64,000 nucleotides of DNA, taken from the NCBI RefSeq assembly GCF_000286955.2, contig NZ_AJYK02000012.1:1-64000 (forward strand), given 5' to 3'. The stretch's first letter is position 1, and every line of letters starts with the position of its first letter. The notes under the pieces were generated by a model, which saw only the letters and a program-made list of their open reading frames with translations, made no database searches and was not told where the DNA came from. The translations under genes were made by a program, and so were the position numbers. Source of the stretch: Vibrio rumoiensis 1S-45 (GTDB taxonomy: Bacteria > Pseudomonadota > Gammaproteobacteria > Enterobacterales > Vibrionaceae). Positions 34,955-43,149 of the stretch are shown piece after piece.

Positions 34955-36367
34955 ATGCCATTAAAAGTAAAATTATTTCTTCTCGCTTTAATTCCTTTAC
35001 TGTGTGTCACTGCCAGTATTAGTTGGATCTTTGTGCACCAAACAAAATCATTAGGGCAAAAAGAGATTGAAACTTTCCGAGCCAAACTGCTTGAATCGCG
35101 AGAACATGCTCTGCAAGACAATCTTCAATTGGCGATGGCTGCGATTAATCATGTGTATGATAAAGCAGACGTAACGGATGATGCTGCTAAGCGCCAAGTG
35201 AAGACGATTTTAAATAATTTACGCTATGGGGAAGATGGCTACTTTTTTGTTTACGATAAAGATGGGGTTAATCTTGTTCACCCAACACAACCTGAGCTAA
35301 TTGGAAAAAACCTCATCAACCTGCAAGACAATAATGGAAATTATTTAATCCAAGCATTGTTATTTGAAGCTCAAACAGGGGGCGGCTTTCACCAATACCT
35401 ATGGCAACAGCCGAGCAGCGGTAAAATGGAAGAAAAACTGAGCTACGCGACTTGGCTCGGAAAGTGGGAATGGATGGTGGGAACGGGGTTATATATTGAT
35501 GATATCGAAAGGGAAGTGGTCGAGTTAACTAAAAGCATCAATCAAAACATTGAAGCCACTTTTTTTTCGGTTGTTGCTTTATTAGCCGTAACGGTTGCAG
35601 TCATTATTGTCTTAACACTTGCCATTAATCTTCATGAGCATAAATTAGCGGATAAAAGCTTAAAAGAATTGGTGCACCGAACGGTTTTATTTCAAGAAGA
35701 TGAGAAAAAGCATCTCGCCCGCGAATTGCATGATGGTATTAACCAACTGTTGGTTTCGAGTAAATGTCATTTGGATATACTGTCTCACAAAATGGGACAA
35801 AAGCCGGAGATGGATGGTGGGACCTTATCTCAAATCAATAAGGCTGAGCTTTCTCTGCAGACGGCAATATTAGAAGTAAGACGAATTTCTCATAATTTAA
35901 GACCCAGCGCACTCGATGATCTAGGTTTAGAAGCAGCATTAAATTCGTTATTGGATGACTTTTCTGAACACTCTCAGCTTCCTATTCATCGAGACATTCA
36001 ATTAAGAACTGGCTCTATCGATAGTGAAATTAGCACGACATTGTATCGAGTGGTTCAAGAATCCCTGACCAATATTGAAAAGCATGCGTACGCTTCCAAT
36101 GTTGATATCCGTTTACAAAGTTTAAAAAATACCATTCAACTGATTGTTCGCGATGACGGAGTGGGTTTTCAACTGAATGATATCGTCAAAAAGAAAGGAA
36201 TAGGGCTACGGAATATGCGAGAGCGTGTTGAATTCATTGGAGGGGATTTTGATATAAACAGTGAACGCGGTGGCGGAACAGAAATAACGGTATTATTAGA
36301 AATGGACATGAAATCTGCAAAAATTCTCCATCATGGACAGATAAGTGTGAATGAAAAGGAGGTATGA
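34955..36367 (+). CDS. Cache-domain sensor histidine kinase, NarL/LuxR-partner type
   Basis: A 470-residue membrane kinase. A transmembrane segment at about 5-25, a periplasmic single-cache domain (about 30-190; EDGYFFVYDKDGVNLVHPT and WEWMVGTGLYIDDIE are its hallmarks) and a second membrane segment at about 197-220 precede a HisKA_3 domain with the phosphoacceptor His259 in RELHDG. The ATP-binding part has VVQESLTNIEKHA and DDGVGF, GIGLRNMRERV. Cache domains of this kind bind small carboxylates or amino-acid-like ligands, so it may sense the substrate of the flanking TRAP or BCCT transporter. That link is inference from position. Last gene before its response regulator. Confidence 0.92.
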   Translation: MPLKVKLFLLALIPLLCVTASISWIFVHQTKSLGQKEIETFRAKLLESREHALQDNLQLAMAAINHVYDKADVTDDAAKRQVKTILNNLRYGEDGYFFVYDKDGVNLVHPTQPELIGKNLINLQDNNGNYLIQALLFEAQTGGGFHQYLWQQPSSGKMEEKLSYATWLGKWEWMVGTGLYIDDIEREVVELTKSINQNIEATFFSVVALLAVTVAVIIVLTLAINLHEHKLADKSLKELVHRTVLFQEDEKKHLARELHDGINQLLVSSKCHLDILSHKMGQKPEMDGGTLSQINKAELSLQTAILEVRRISHNLRPSALDDLGLEAALNSLLDDFSEHSQLPIHRDIQLRTGSIDSEISTTLYRVVQESLTNIEKHAYASNVDIRLQSLKNTIQLIVRDDGVGFQLNDIVKKKGIGLRNMRERVEFIGGDFDINSERGGGTEITVLLEMDMKSAKILHHGQISVNEKEV

Positions 36368-36372
36368 GCATT

Positions 36373-37017
36373 ATGAGTGAAGCAAAAATAAACATTGTCG
36401 TGGTTGATGATCACCAAGTTGTCTTGGATGGTTTTGTTGCGCGGTTAGAACTGGAACATGATATTGATGTTGTGGCGACGGCAAGTAATGGTATTGAAGC
36501 GGTAGAAGCGGTACGAGCCAGTAAGCCGGATGTAGTCTTAATGGATATCAGTATGCCTCATTGTACTGGATTGGAAGCGACAGCAGAGATCAAAGCACAT
36601 TTTCCAGATGTGAAAGTACTGATCTTAACGATGCATGACAACCGTGAATACATCATGAAGGTGATGCAAGCGGGAGCAGTGGGCTATATGTTAAAAGACA
36701 TTTCTTCAGATAAATTGATCCAAGCGATTAAAACCGTCTATCAAGGCTCAACGTATTTCTGCGAATCCGTCACTCAAACCTTGTTTACACAATCCATTCC
36801 GCCCATTCCACAAAAAATTAACCCATTAAGTCGTCGTGAAGATATGATTTTAAAAATGGTCGCGCAAGGTGAAAGTAGCAAGAAAATCGCTAAAGTATTG
36901 AATATTAGTTACCGAACGGTGGAAACACATAGACAAAACATCAAGCACAAACTAGATTTACACTCGACGGCTGAATTGACGAAATACGCGGTTGAAAAAG
37001 GCCTATTATCCGCTTAA
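36373..37017 (+). CDS. NarL/LuxR-family response regulator
   Basis: A 214-residue regulator. The receiver domain has the acidic pair DD near 12-13, phosphoacceptor Asp58 in VLMDISMP, Thr in LILTMHD and Lys in MLKDIS. The C-terminal LuxR-type helix-turn-helix reads LSRREDMILKMVAQGESSKKIAKVLNISYRTVETHRQNIKHKL. I chose ATG 36373 because AGGAGG (36358-36362) is 10 nt upstream, while the ATG at 36364 touches it. It follows the kinase by 5 nt. Cognate pair by position. Targets may include the repeat-rich promoter of the BCCT gene. Confidence 0.92.
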   Translation: MSEAKINIVVVDDHQVVLDGFVARLELEHDIDVVATASNGIEAVEAVRASKPDVVLMDISMPHCTGLEATAEIKAHFPDVKVLILTMHDNREYIMKVMQAGAVGYMLKDISSDKLIQAIKTVYQGSTYFCESVTQTLFTQSIPPIPQKINPLSRREDMILKMVAQGESSKKIAKVLNISYRTVETHRQNIKHKLDLHSTAELTKYAVEKGLLSA

Positions 37018-37278
37018 AACAGACGATGTTTAGTGAGCGAAATATAATTCAATTGTCATTTGAATATTAAAATAGTGGGAATAATTGTCATAACTTAACA
37101 ATAATCGTTTATTTTTTAAACGAATAAACCTTGTTTTCATGGGTTTTAGTGGATTTTTCTGACACGATCGTTAGGATTTAGCCGTCAATATTATGTGTGT
37201 TTAGTCTTTTTTGTTTAGTGGGCGAAATATTTCCCTGCTAGCATAAACACATTTTGTGTCACAAATGAACGAGGTTGT
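37018..37278 (+). promoter_or_regulatory. Repeat-rich promoter region of the BCCT gene
   Basis: 261 bp without a gene. A 19-bp direct repeat with one mismatch, TGTTTAGTGRGCGAAATAT, is at 37027-37045 and 37212-37230. AATTGTCAT is at 37051-37059 and 37083-37091 (32-bp period). An inverted repeat TCGTTTA/TAAACGA is at 37105-37123. Such dense symmetry suggests several regulator sites, perhaps for the response regulator just upstream. Confidence 0.55.
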
Positions 37279-38859
37279 ATGACAAAAGGTATAGATAAAT
37301 ACAGTATAGACAGCACTGACTATACAGTTGGGCAAGATAATGTCCAAAAATGGGGGTTTGATGTGCATAACTCCGTTTTCACCATTAGTGCCGGTTTGAT
37401 TCTTCTTTTCTTAATTGGTGTGCTTGTCGCCGATCCATTAACCGCAAAAACAGCGTTAGATGGCATAAAAAATTCAATTATTAACACTTTTGACTCGCTA
37501 TTTATTATTGCGGGTAACATTTTTGTCGTTTTTTGTTTGTTATTAATCGTTTCTCCATTCGGGAAAATCCGCTTAGGTGGCGATACGGCGACAGCAGAAC
37601 ATTCTTATCTATCATGGCTTGCGATGCTTTTTGCGGCTGGTATGGGGATTGGGTTAATGTTTTGGAGTGTGGCTGAACCGGCTGCTTATTATACCGATTG
37701 GTTTGGTACTCCACTGAATGTTGCTGCAAATACTCCAGAAGCGGCACGTATGGCTCTTGGCGCGACAATGTATCACTGGGGTTTACATCCTTGGGCGATT
37801 TACGCGGTTGTGGCTTTGTCTTTAGCCTTCTTTACTTATAACAAAGGCTTACCACTTTCTGTTCGTTCGATCTTTTACCCTATTTTAGGGGATCGCACTT
37901 GGGGTTGGCCTGGGCATATCATTGATATTCTTGCAGTATTAGCGACTTTATTTGGTTTATCCACCTCACTTGGTTTTGGTGCACAACAAGCGGCAAGCGG
38001 TATAGGCCATGTATTTGGCATTGAGTCGGGGGTTGGATTGCAAATTATTGTGATTATCGGTGTGACTATTTTGACGACCATTTCCGTTGTCCGCGGCATT
38101 GATGGTGGCGTGAAACTGATTAGTAATATCAATATGATCGTTGCATTAATCTTATTAGTATTTGTTGCAGCTGTAAGTTTCGCAGTGGTTTCACGTACTG
38201 TGCCAGAGACTATTATCAGTTATGTAGAAAACATCATTCCACTGTCGAACCCGTTTAACCGCGCAGATGAAGGTTGGATGCATGGTTGGACCGTTTTCTA
38301 CTGGGCTTGGTGGATGTCTTGGTCACCATTTGTGGGTATGTTTATTGCTCGTGTATCACGTGGCCGTACGGTTCGTGAATTCGTGACTGCAGTATTGTTA
38401 ATCCCAACCATCATTACTTCTGTATGGATGGGAACATTTGGCGGAGTCGGTATTGATCAACTCGTGAACAAAATTGGCATGTTAGGTCAAAATGGTTTCA
38501 ATGATGCGACGATGGCCATGTTCCAAATGTTTGATGCATTACCAATGAGCCAAGTAATTTCATGTGTCGCTATTTTACTTATCTTGGTGTTCTTTGTGAG
38601 TTCATCAGATTCAGGTTCGTTGGTTATCGATAGTATCACTGCTGGTGGTAAAATCGATTCACCTGTTCCTCAGCGCATTTTTTGGGCTGTGATCCAAGGT
38701 GCGGTAGCAATTGCATTGCTTTGGGTTGGTGGCAGCAACGCGATTGCCGCACTTCAAGCTGCAGCCATTTCAACAGCATTACCCTTTGTGTTTGTACTGT
38801 TGATTATGTGTGTGAGTTTGGTACTTGGTTTAAGAACAGAACCTCGTTCCTCGAAATAA
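37279..38859 (+). CDS. BCCT-family betaine/choline/carnitine transporter
   Basis: A 526-residue secondary transporter with about 12 membrane segments. The BCCT signature lies in MHGWTVFYWAWWMSWSPFVGMFIARVSRGRTVREF (about 332-370), and the glycine-rich AAGMGIGLMFWSVAEP is conserved too. The carrier imports quaternary ammonium compounds as osmoprotectants or for breakdown, driven by Na+ or H+. CGAGGT ribosome site. Monocistronic with a strong terminator. Substrate cannot be fixed by eye. Confidence 0.95.
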   Translation: MTKGIDKYSIDSTDYTVGQDNVQKWGFDVHNSVFTISAGLILLFLIGVLVADPLTAKTALDGIKNSIINTFDSLFIIAGNIFVVFCLLLIVSPFGKIRLGGDTATAEHSYLSWLAMLFAAGMGIGLMFWSVAEPAAYYTDWFGTPLNVAANTPEAARMALGATMYHWGLHPWAIYAVVALSLAFFTYNKGLPLSVRSIFYPILGDRTWGWPGHIIDILAVLATLFGLSTSLGFGAQQAASGIGHVFGIESGVGLQIIVIIGVTILTTISVVRGIDGGVKLISNINMIVALILLVFVAAVSFAVVSRTVPETIISYVENIIPLSNPFNRADEGWMHGWTVFYWAWWMSWSPFVGMFIARVSRGRTVREFVTAVLLIPTIITSVWMGTFGGVGIDQLVNKIGMLGQNGFNDATMAMFQMFDALPMSQVISCVAILLILVFFVSSSDSGSLVIDSITAGGKIDSPVPQRIFWAVIQGAVAIALLWVGGSNAIAALQAAAISTALPFVFVLLIMCVSLVLGLRTEPRSSK

Positions 38860-38879
38860 TGGTATATATTTAAAAAAAC

Positions 38880-38909
38880 AAAAGGTTGGCATCACGCCAA
38901 CCTTTTTTA
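38880..38909. terminator. Terminator between BCCT gene and exonuclease gene
   Basis: AAAGGTTGGC/GCCAACCTTT (38881-38890 and 38896-38905), 10 bp perfect, A-run before and T-run after; can serve both convergent genes. Confidence 0.92.
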
Positions 38910-38952
38910 TTTGAGTTTTAAACTAGGATACAAATAAGATTAAAAACCTAAC

Positions 38953-39681
38953 TTAACACCAAATATCTTTAATTGGTGTGTCTGGGCTGTAATGATGCAG
39001 AATTTGAGCTTGCAGTAATTCTGCGGTAGCAATGGCGTCAACCAAAGCATGATGAGGTTGATAAGCAGGGAGGTGATAACGACTTCTACTTGTACCTAAT
39101 CGCACCGATTCCGGCTTTTTACCACGTAACTTATCCCACCAGCCACTAACGGCTTTCGCTTGGATTGCTGACTCAATGGCAAGTGTGTCGACCATGGGAA
39201 AAAGAATGCCTTCACCTATTCGTTCTTTTAACGCGCGATCGAAAAATTGACGTTCAATATATTGGTAATGTACAACGACAATTTTACCGGTTAATGAATC
39301 TAATACTTCTTCTAGAATTCGACGTAAATCTGGTGCATCGGATAAGTCATTGTGGGTAATGCCATGGATCACAACAGAATCTTCATTAAGTGGTTTTCTA
39401 GGCTTCACTAACCAGTGTTTACTGTGTTTGCAGTAAATACGATTGAGTGTAAAAGGGATCAGTCCAATGCTGATGATGCCATCTTTTTCAACATCCAACC
39501 CGGTTGTTTCAAAATCTAAAGCGACAAATTCAACTTCAGATAGCAAAGTATTCGGATCGATAACACCTGCTTGATAGAACTGCTTTAATAACCCATTACT
39601 GGCCGATTCTTGCTGCTGTACAAAGTATTGCTGCCAAGTGAGCTTAGGATCAAGCTGAACTAAGGGGTGCTTATTTTTCAT
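38953..39681 (-). CDS. DnaQ-like 3'-5' exonuclease
   Basis: A 242-residue DEDD-family exonuclease. Exo I motif ALDFETTGL (Asp and Glu), Exo II near HYQYIERQFFD (Asp) and a HALVDAIAT Exo III (His, Asp) are present, so this is the DEDDh type. I chose ATG 39681 because AGGA lies 7 nt upstream; the in-frame GTG at 39687 overlaps it. It lies 14 nt after the cNMP/CBS/DUF294 gene and is probably co-transcribed. This pair is widespread in gammaproteobacteria, often near acetyl-CoA synthetase genes. Not the epsilon subunit of Pol III. Confidence 0.9.
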   Translation of the reverse strand: MKNKHPLVQLDPKLTWQQYFVQQQESASNGLLKQFYQAGVIDPNTLLSEVEFVALDFETTGLDVEKDGIISIGLIPFTLNRIYCKHSKHWLVKPRKPLNEDSVVIHGITHNDLSDAPDLRRILEEVLDSLTGKIVVVHYQYIERQFFDRALKERIGEGILFPMVDTLAIESAIQAKAVSGWWDKLRGKKPESVRLGTSRSRYHLPAYQPHHALVDAIATAELLQAQILHHYSPDTPIKDIWC

Positions 39682-39694
39682 GATCACTTCCTAG

Positions 39695-41626
39695 TTAACG
39701 CTTGCGACGTATCGGCGCAGTTTTAGTCGCTGGAGGTGGGGAATTCTTAAATGAATTACCATGATATCGGTACTTAATGAAATTCTGTGCATTACTGAGG
39801 ATCTGGAATGCATCTTTTAAATTACGACGTTCAAAATCGGACATGTTTTCAGGTTCGATGTTGTTATCGGGTTCGACCTCGTTTTCAACATCTAATGCTT
39901 GATGTCGAATGCGCACCATTGAAATGTATTCCATGGCATCTTGTAAGTCTTCCGCACGACCTTTAGGTAAGATGCCGGCTTCAATGATGTCATCTAAGCG
40001 CTCAAATGAGTTCTGTGAGCGTGATCCTACGGCTAATGCATGCACTCGTATCAGATCCGCTAATGGAGCAGTACCACGACGCTTAAGGTTGATTGAATTA
40101 TTATGACGACCATCTTTTTCCATGACGAATTCTTTAAAGAAACCGAGTGGAGGAGTTCGGCTTATGGCATTTCTCGCAAGGCACGCTAAAAACTTATTAT
40201 TCTTACTTGCTCTTCGAACGATAAAACCATTGAGATGTTCAGCCCATTTTACGCGCCCGTAGACACCATCAAGATCAAAAAAGATTGAGCTGTTAAGTAA
40301 TGCTTTCGGGTTTGGATTATCAATCCAATCGGCAAAGCATTCTTCCCATTCAGTACGAGTCATACGCCACATAGGGTTGGTTGCCATGATGTCACCAGTA
40401 CACAACAGGTAGCCGCAACGTGATAGCCCTTGGCACACAAATTCTGATAGCTTTGCAAAATATTCATTGTGTAAGTTTGCATCGTAGCTATTGTCTAAAA
40501 TGATCGCGTTATCTTGATCCGTTACAATTAATTGTTCATCACGAGCCATTGAACCTAAGGCTAGAAAGCAATATGGAATAGGGGGTTCGCCTAATTGTTC
40601 CTCTGCAAGTTCAATAATACGCTGCTTAAAACTGCGACCGATTACGGCCATCGCACTGCCTACCATATGCGAATTGGCATCTTCATGTACCAAACGCACA
40701 AAGCAGTCTTTGACTTGCTCGGAAATGGTAACTAAGTCATCAATAGACTGCTGATGGAAGATTTGATTCACTAGCAATAAGCTGTTTTGTGACTCGTAAC
40801 GGATAATATCGGAGACTTCAATAATCCCGATGGGTTGTTTATTTTTGAGAATAGGTAAGTGGTGAACGTTACATCGTAACATTGCCAACATGGCTTCATA
40901 CACATACGCATTGTGATCCAATGATATTAACTCGTGTGACATCACTTCACTGACTTGAGCATTAGGATCTAACCCTTCAGCAAGAACGCGTGTGCATAAG
41001 TCCCGATCGGTAATAATCCCGATGACTTGGCTGTCATTGTCTTCATTAATTTGGATGGCTTCATCAACGATTAATAGTGCAGAAATGTTTTCGTCTGCCA
41101 TCAGCTTGGCGGCATTTTGAATCGTTTGGGTTTTGTTTAATGTAAAGGCTTCTCGGGTAATGAGTGTTTTTACTTTTGATGTCGTTAAATCATTGGCGTT
41201 TTTATTGTCTGAGATGGCTTGGCGCAAGCGAGCGTTATTTTCAACTTCAACAAAATCAGCAAAGGTATCTTCATTTTCATACAGGTCGTTAAAGACCTCT
41301 TCCGGTATGCAGTAGATTAATGAATCCATAATTGCGGTCGCAGGTAGGCGAACTTTACCGTTCATCAATAATCCCATCTGACCGAAAATATCGCCTTCAT
41401 CTAATCGGTTATATAGCTCACCTTTACGACGGTATATTTCGACGACACCAGAACGCACCATGTATAAATCTTTGATATGATCGCCGAATTTGATGATGGG
41501 GGTATTTTCACGGTAATAAGCAATTTCCGTATTGTTGGCAACATAGGCTAACTTATCTTCTGGCAATGCATCAAAAGGTGGATATTGGGCGAGAAAATTT
41601 TGGATTTCTTGTAATTCAGCTTCCAT
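39695..41626 (-). CDS. cNMP-binding/CBS/DUF294 putative nucleotidyltransferase
   Basis: A 643-residue soluble multidomain protein. An N-terminal cyclic-nucleotide-binding domain (about 15-130) is followed by two CBS domains (about 150-290), a DUF294 nucleotidyltransferase-like domain with GSMARDEQLIVTDQDNAII (about 353-371) and a DUF294_C helical domain (about 480-610). The layout resembles GlnD/GlnE-like signal proteins: ligand sensing plus a possible protein nucleotidylation site. Starts are uncertain (ATG 41626 or GTG 41635, no clear ribosome site). The exonuclease follows by 14 nt. Target unknown. Confidence 0.88.
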   Translation of the reverse strand: MEAELQEIQNFLAQYPPFDALPEDKLAYVANNTEIAYYRENTPIIKFGDHIKDLYMVRSGVVEIYRRKGELYNRLDEGDIFGQMGLLMNGKVRLPATAIMDSLIYCIPEEVFNDLYENEDTFADFVEVENNARLRQAISDNKNANDLTTSKVKTLITREAFTLNKTQTIQNAAKLMADENISALLIVDEAIQINEDNDSQVIGIITDRDLCTRVLAEGLDPNAQVSEVMSHELISLDHNAYVYEAMLAMLRCNVHHLPILKNKQPIGIIEVSDIIRYESQNSLLLVNQIFHQQSIDDLVTISEQVKDCFVRLVHEDANSHMVGSAMAVIGRSFKQRIIELAEEQLGEPPIPYCFLALGSMARDEQLIVTDQDNAIILDNSYDANLHNEYFAKLSEFVCQGLSRCGYLLCTGDIMATNPMWRMTRTEWEECFADWIDNPNPKALLNSSIFFDLDGVYGRVKWAEHLNGFIVRRASKNNKFLACLARNAISRTPPLGFFKEFVMEKDGRHNNSINLKRRGTAPLADLIRVHALAVGSRSQNSFERLDDIIEAGILPKGRAEDLQDAMEYISMVRIRHQALDVENEVEPDNNIEPENMSDFERRNLKDAFQILSNAQNFIKYRYHGNSFKNSPPPATKTAPIRRKR

Positions 41627-41727
41627 TAGGGTCACGACTGCATTTTTGAATTTGTGTAACTATAGGCAATCGAGAAAAGGAACTAAAGCATTAATCTTAA
41701 AAGCGTTCTAAATGAACGAGGTCAGTA

Positions 41728-41820
41728 ATGAAAACAGCACAGAAAAAGAACACAGAAAAAGAAAAAACGATGGAAGCGATCATTAAAGAAAGCTCACATC
41801 GTTTTATATTGGTTAGCTAG
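41728..41820 (+). CDS. Candidate 30-residue basic/acidic small protein
   Basis: ATG 41728 with GAGG 6 nt upstream opens a 30-codon frame (MKTAQKKNTEKEKTMEAIIK...) ending in TAG. It is rich in Lys and Glu, with a short hydrophobic end (RFILVS). It lies on the plus strand between two minus-strand genes with no other feature there. Good ribosome site is the main support. No known family recognised. Confidence 0.4.
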   Translation: MKTAQKKNTEKEKTMEAIIKESSHRFILVS

Positions 41821-41839
41821 AGCTTCAAGACTCTAACGA

Positions 41840-43063
41840 TTAATCGACTAACACGGTTTGAATATCGATTTCATTATGTAGGCTACGGTGAACAGGGCAG
41901 CGATCGGCAATTTGTAGCATGCGTTGGCGTTGTTCTTCAGTAATATCACCTTCAATGATCAATTCACGATAAATGACATCTTGAACGAATTTTCCATCAA
42001 GGCAGGCTTGGCAGTCTTCGTTATGAACACGGTCATGGCGCAGTTTGACTTCAATCTTAGTGATATTGAATTTCTTTTGGTTAGCGTACATGCGTAATGT
42101 CATTGAGGTACACGATCCCAACGAGGCTAATAGTAAATCATAAGGGGTCGGCCCTAAGTTACTGCCACCAACTCGTATAGGTTCATCGGATGGGAATTCA
42201 TGTGAGTCGGTAATGATGTTACGTAAGAATGCATGGTTTTTTTCTGTTACCACAACGTGACCACTTTCAACTTGTGTGGTTGGCGCTTCGATCTTACTTG
42301 AAATGGTAAGGTAGCGTTGTACCCAAGCTTGAATCGTTGTTGCAACGTATTCTGCATCTTGCTTGTTCATTAACAAGTGATCCGCTTTATCTAAACTAAC
42401 AAAACTTTTCGGATGTTTCGCTGCGGTGTAGATTTTCTTGGCTTGTTCAATTGAAACGGTTTTATCGATAGGAGAATGGAAAACCAATAATGGTTTATGC
42501 AAATTCGCGATACGATCGATTAAAGTATATTCTTGCAAATCATCAATGAATTGCTTTTTGATAGAAAACGGACGACCAGCTAAATCGACTTGTTTACATC
42601 CTTGTTCGACGATTTCATCAATATCATTCGCAAATTGCTTGAGTACATGACTTGGTTCTGCAGGGGAACCAATGGTGATGATACCTTTAATCTCAGGGAT
42701 TTTATCGGCAACGGCAAGCACAGCAGTTCCACCTAAACTGTGACCAATTAAAAAGTCAGGAGCTTGGTAGTTTTGACGCAAGTAACTTGCTGCTGATTCA
42801 AGATCTTCAACATTGGCAGAAAAGTTAGTATTGGCAAAATCACCATCACTGCTGCCAAGCCCTGTGAAGTCGAATCGAAAAACAGCAATGCCTTGGCTTG
42901 CGAGTGTTCTAGCAATACGAGAGGCAGATGACACATCTTTTCCGCAGGTAAAGCAATGGGCAAACAATGCGAAGGCGGTAGGCTGCTCTGGCAATTCGAG
43001 AAGCCCAGCTAACTCAATGCCTTGAGAATTAGTAAAGGTAAGTTTTTTCTTTTGTACTGGCAT
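41840..43063 (-). CDS. Alpha/beta-hydrolase-OsmC fusion protein
   Basis: A 407-residue fusion. Residues about 1-255 are an alpha/beta hydrolase with nucleophile elbow GHSLGG (Ser near 107), an Asp in FHSPIDKTV and His in KADHLL. Residues about 270-407 are an OsmC/Ohr domain with the two redox cysteines in CTSMTLRMYA (peroxidatic) and RCPVHRSL. OsmC proteins reduce organic hydroperoxides; the hydrolase may supply or process ester or peroxide substrates. AGGAATTG ribosome site. Cytoplasmic. Fusion exists in other gammaproteobacteria. Confidence 0.92.
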   Translation of the reverse strand: MPVQKKKLTFTNSQGIELAGLLELPEQPTAFALFAHCFTCGKDVSSASRIARTLASQGIAVFRFDFTGLGSSDGDFANTNFSANVEDLESAASYLRQNYQAPDFLIGHSLGGTAVLAVADKIPEIKGIITIGSPAEPSHVLKQFANDIDEIVEQGCKQVDLAGRPFSIKKQFIDDLQEYTLIDRIANLHKPLLVFHSPIDKTVSIEQAKKIYTAAKHPKSFVSLDKADHLLMNKQDAEYVATTIQAWVQRYLTISSKIEAPTTQVESGHVVVTEKNHAFLRNIITDSHEFPSDEPIRVGGSNLGPTPYDLLLASLGSCTSMTLRMYANQKKFNITKIEVKLRHDRVHNEDCQACLDGKFVQDVIYRELIIEGDITEEQRQRMLQIADRCPVHRSLHNEIDIQTVLVD

Positions 43064-43149
43064 AACAATTCCTGATTTTATCGAATAAGGTAAGAGACAT
43101 TATTAATAAATAAGGGGAAAGATAATCTCTCCCCAAATATTGGCGTGGC

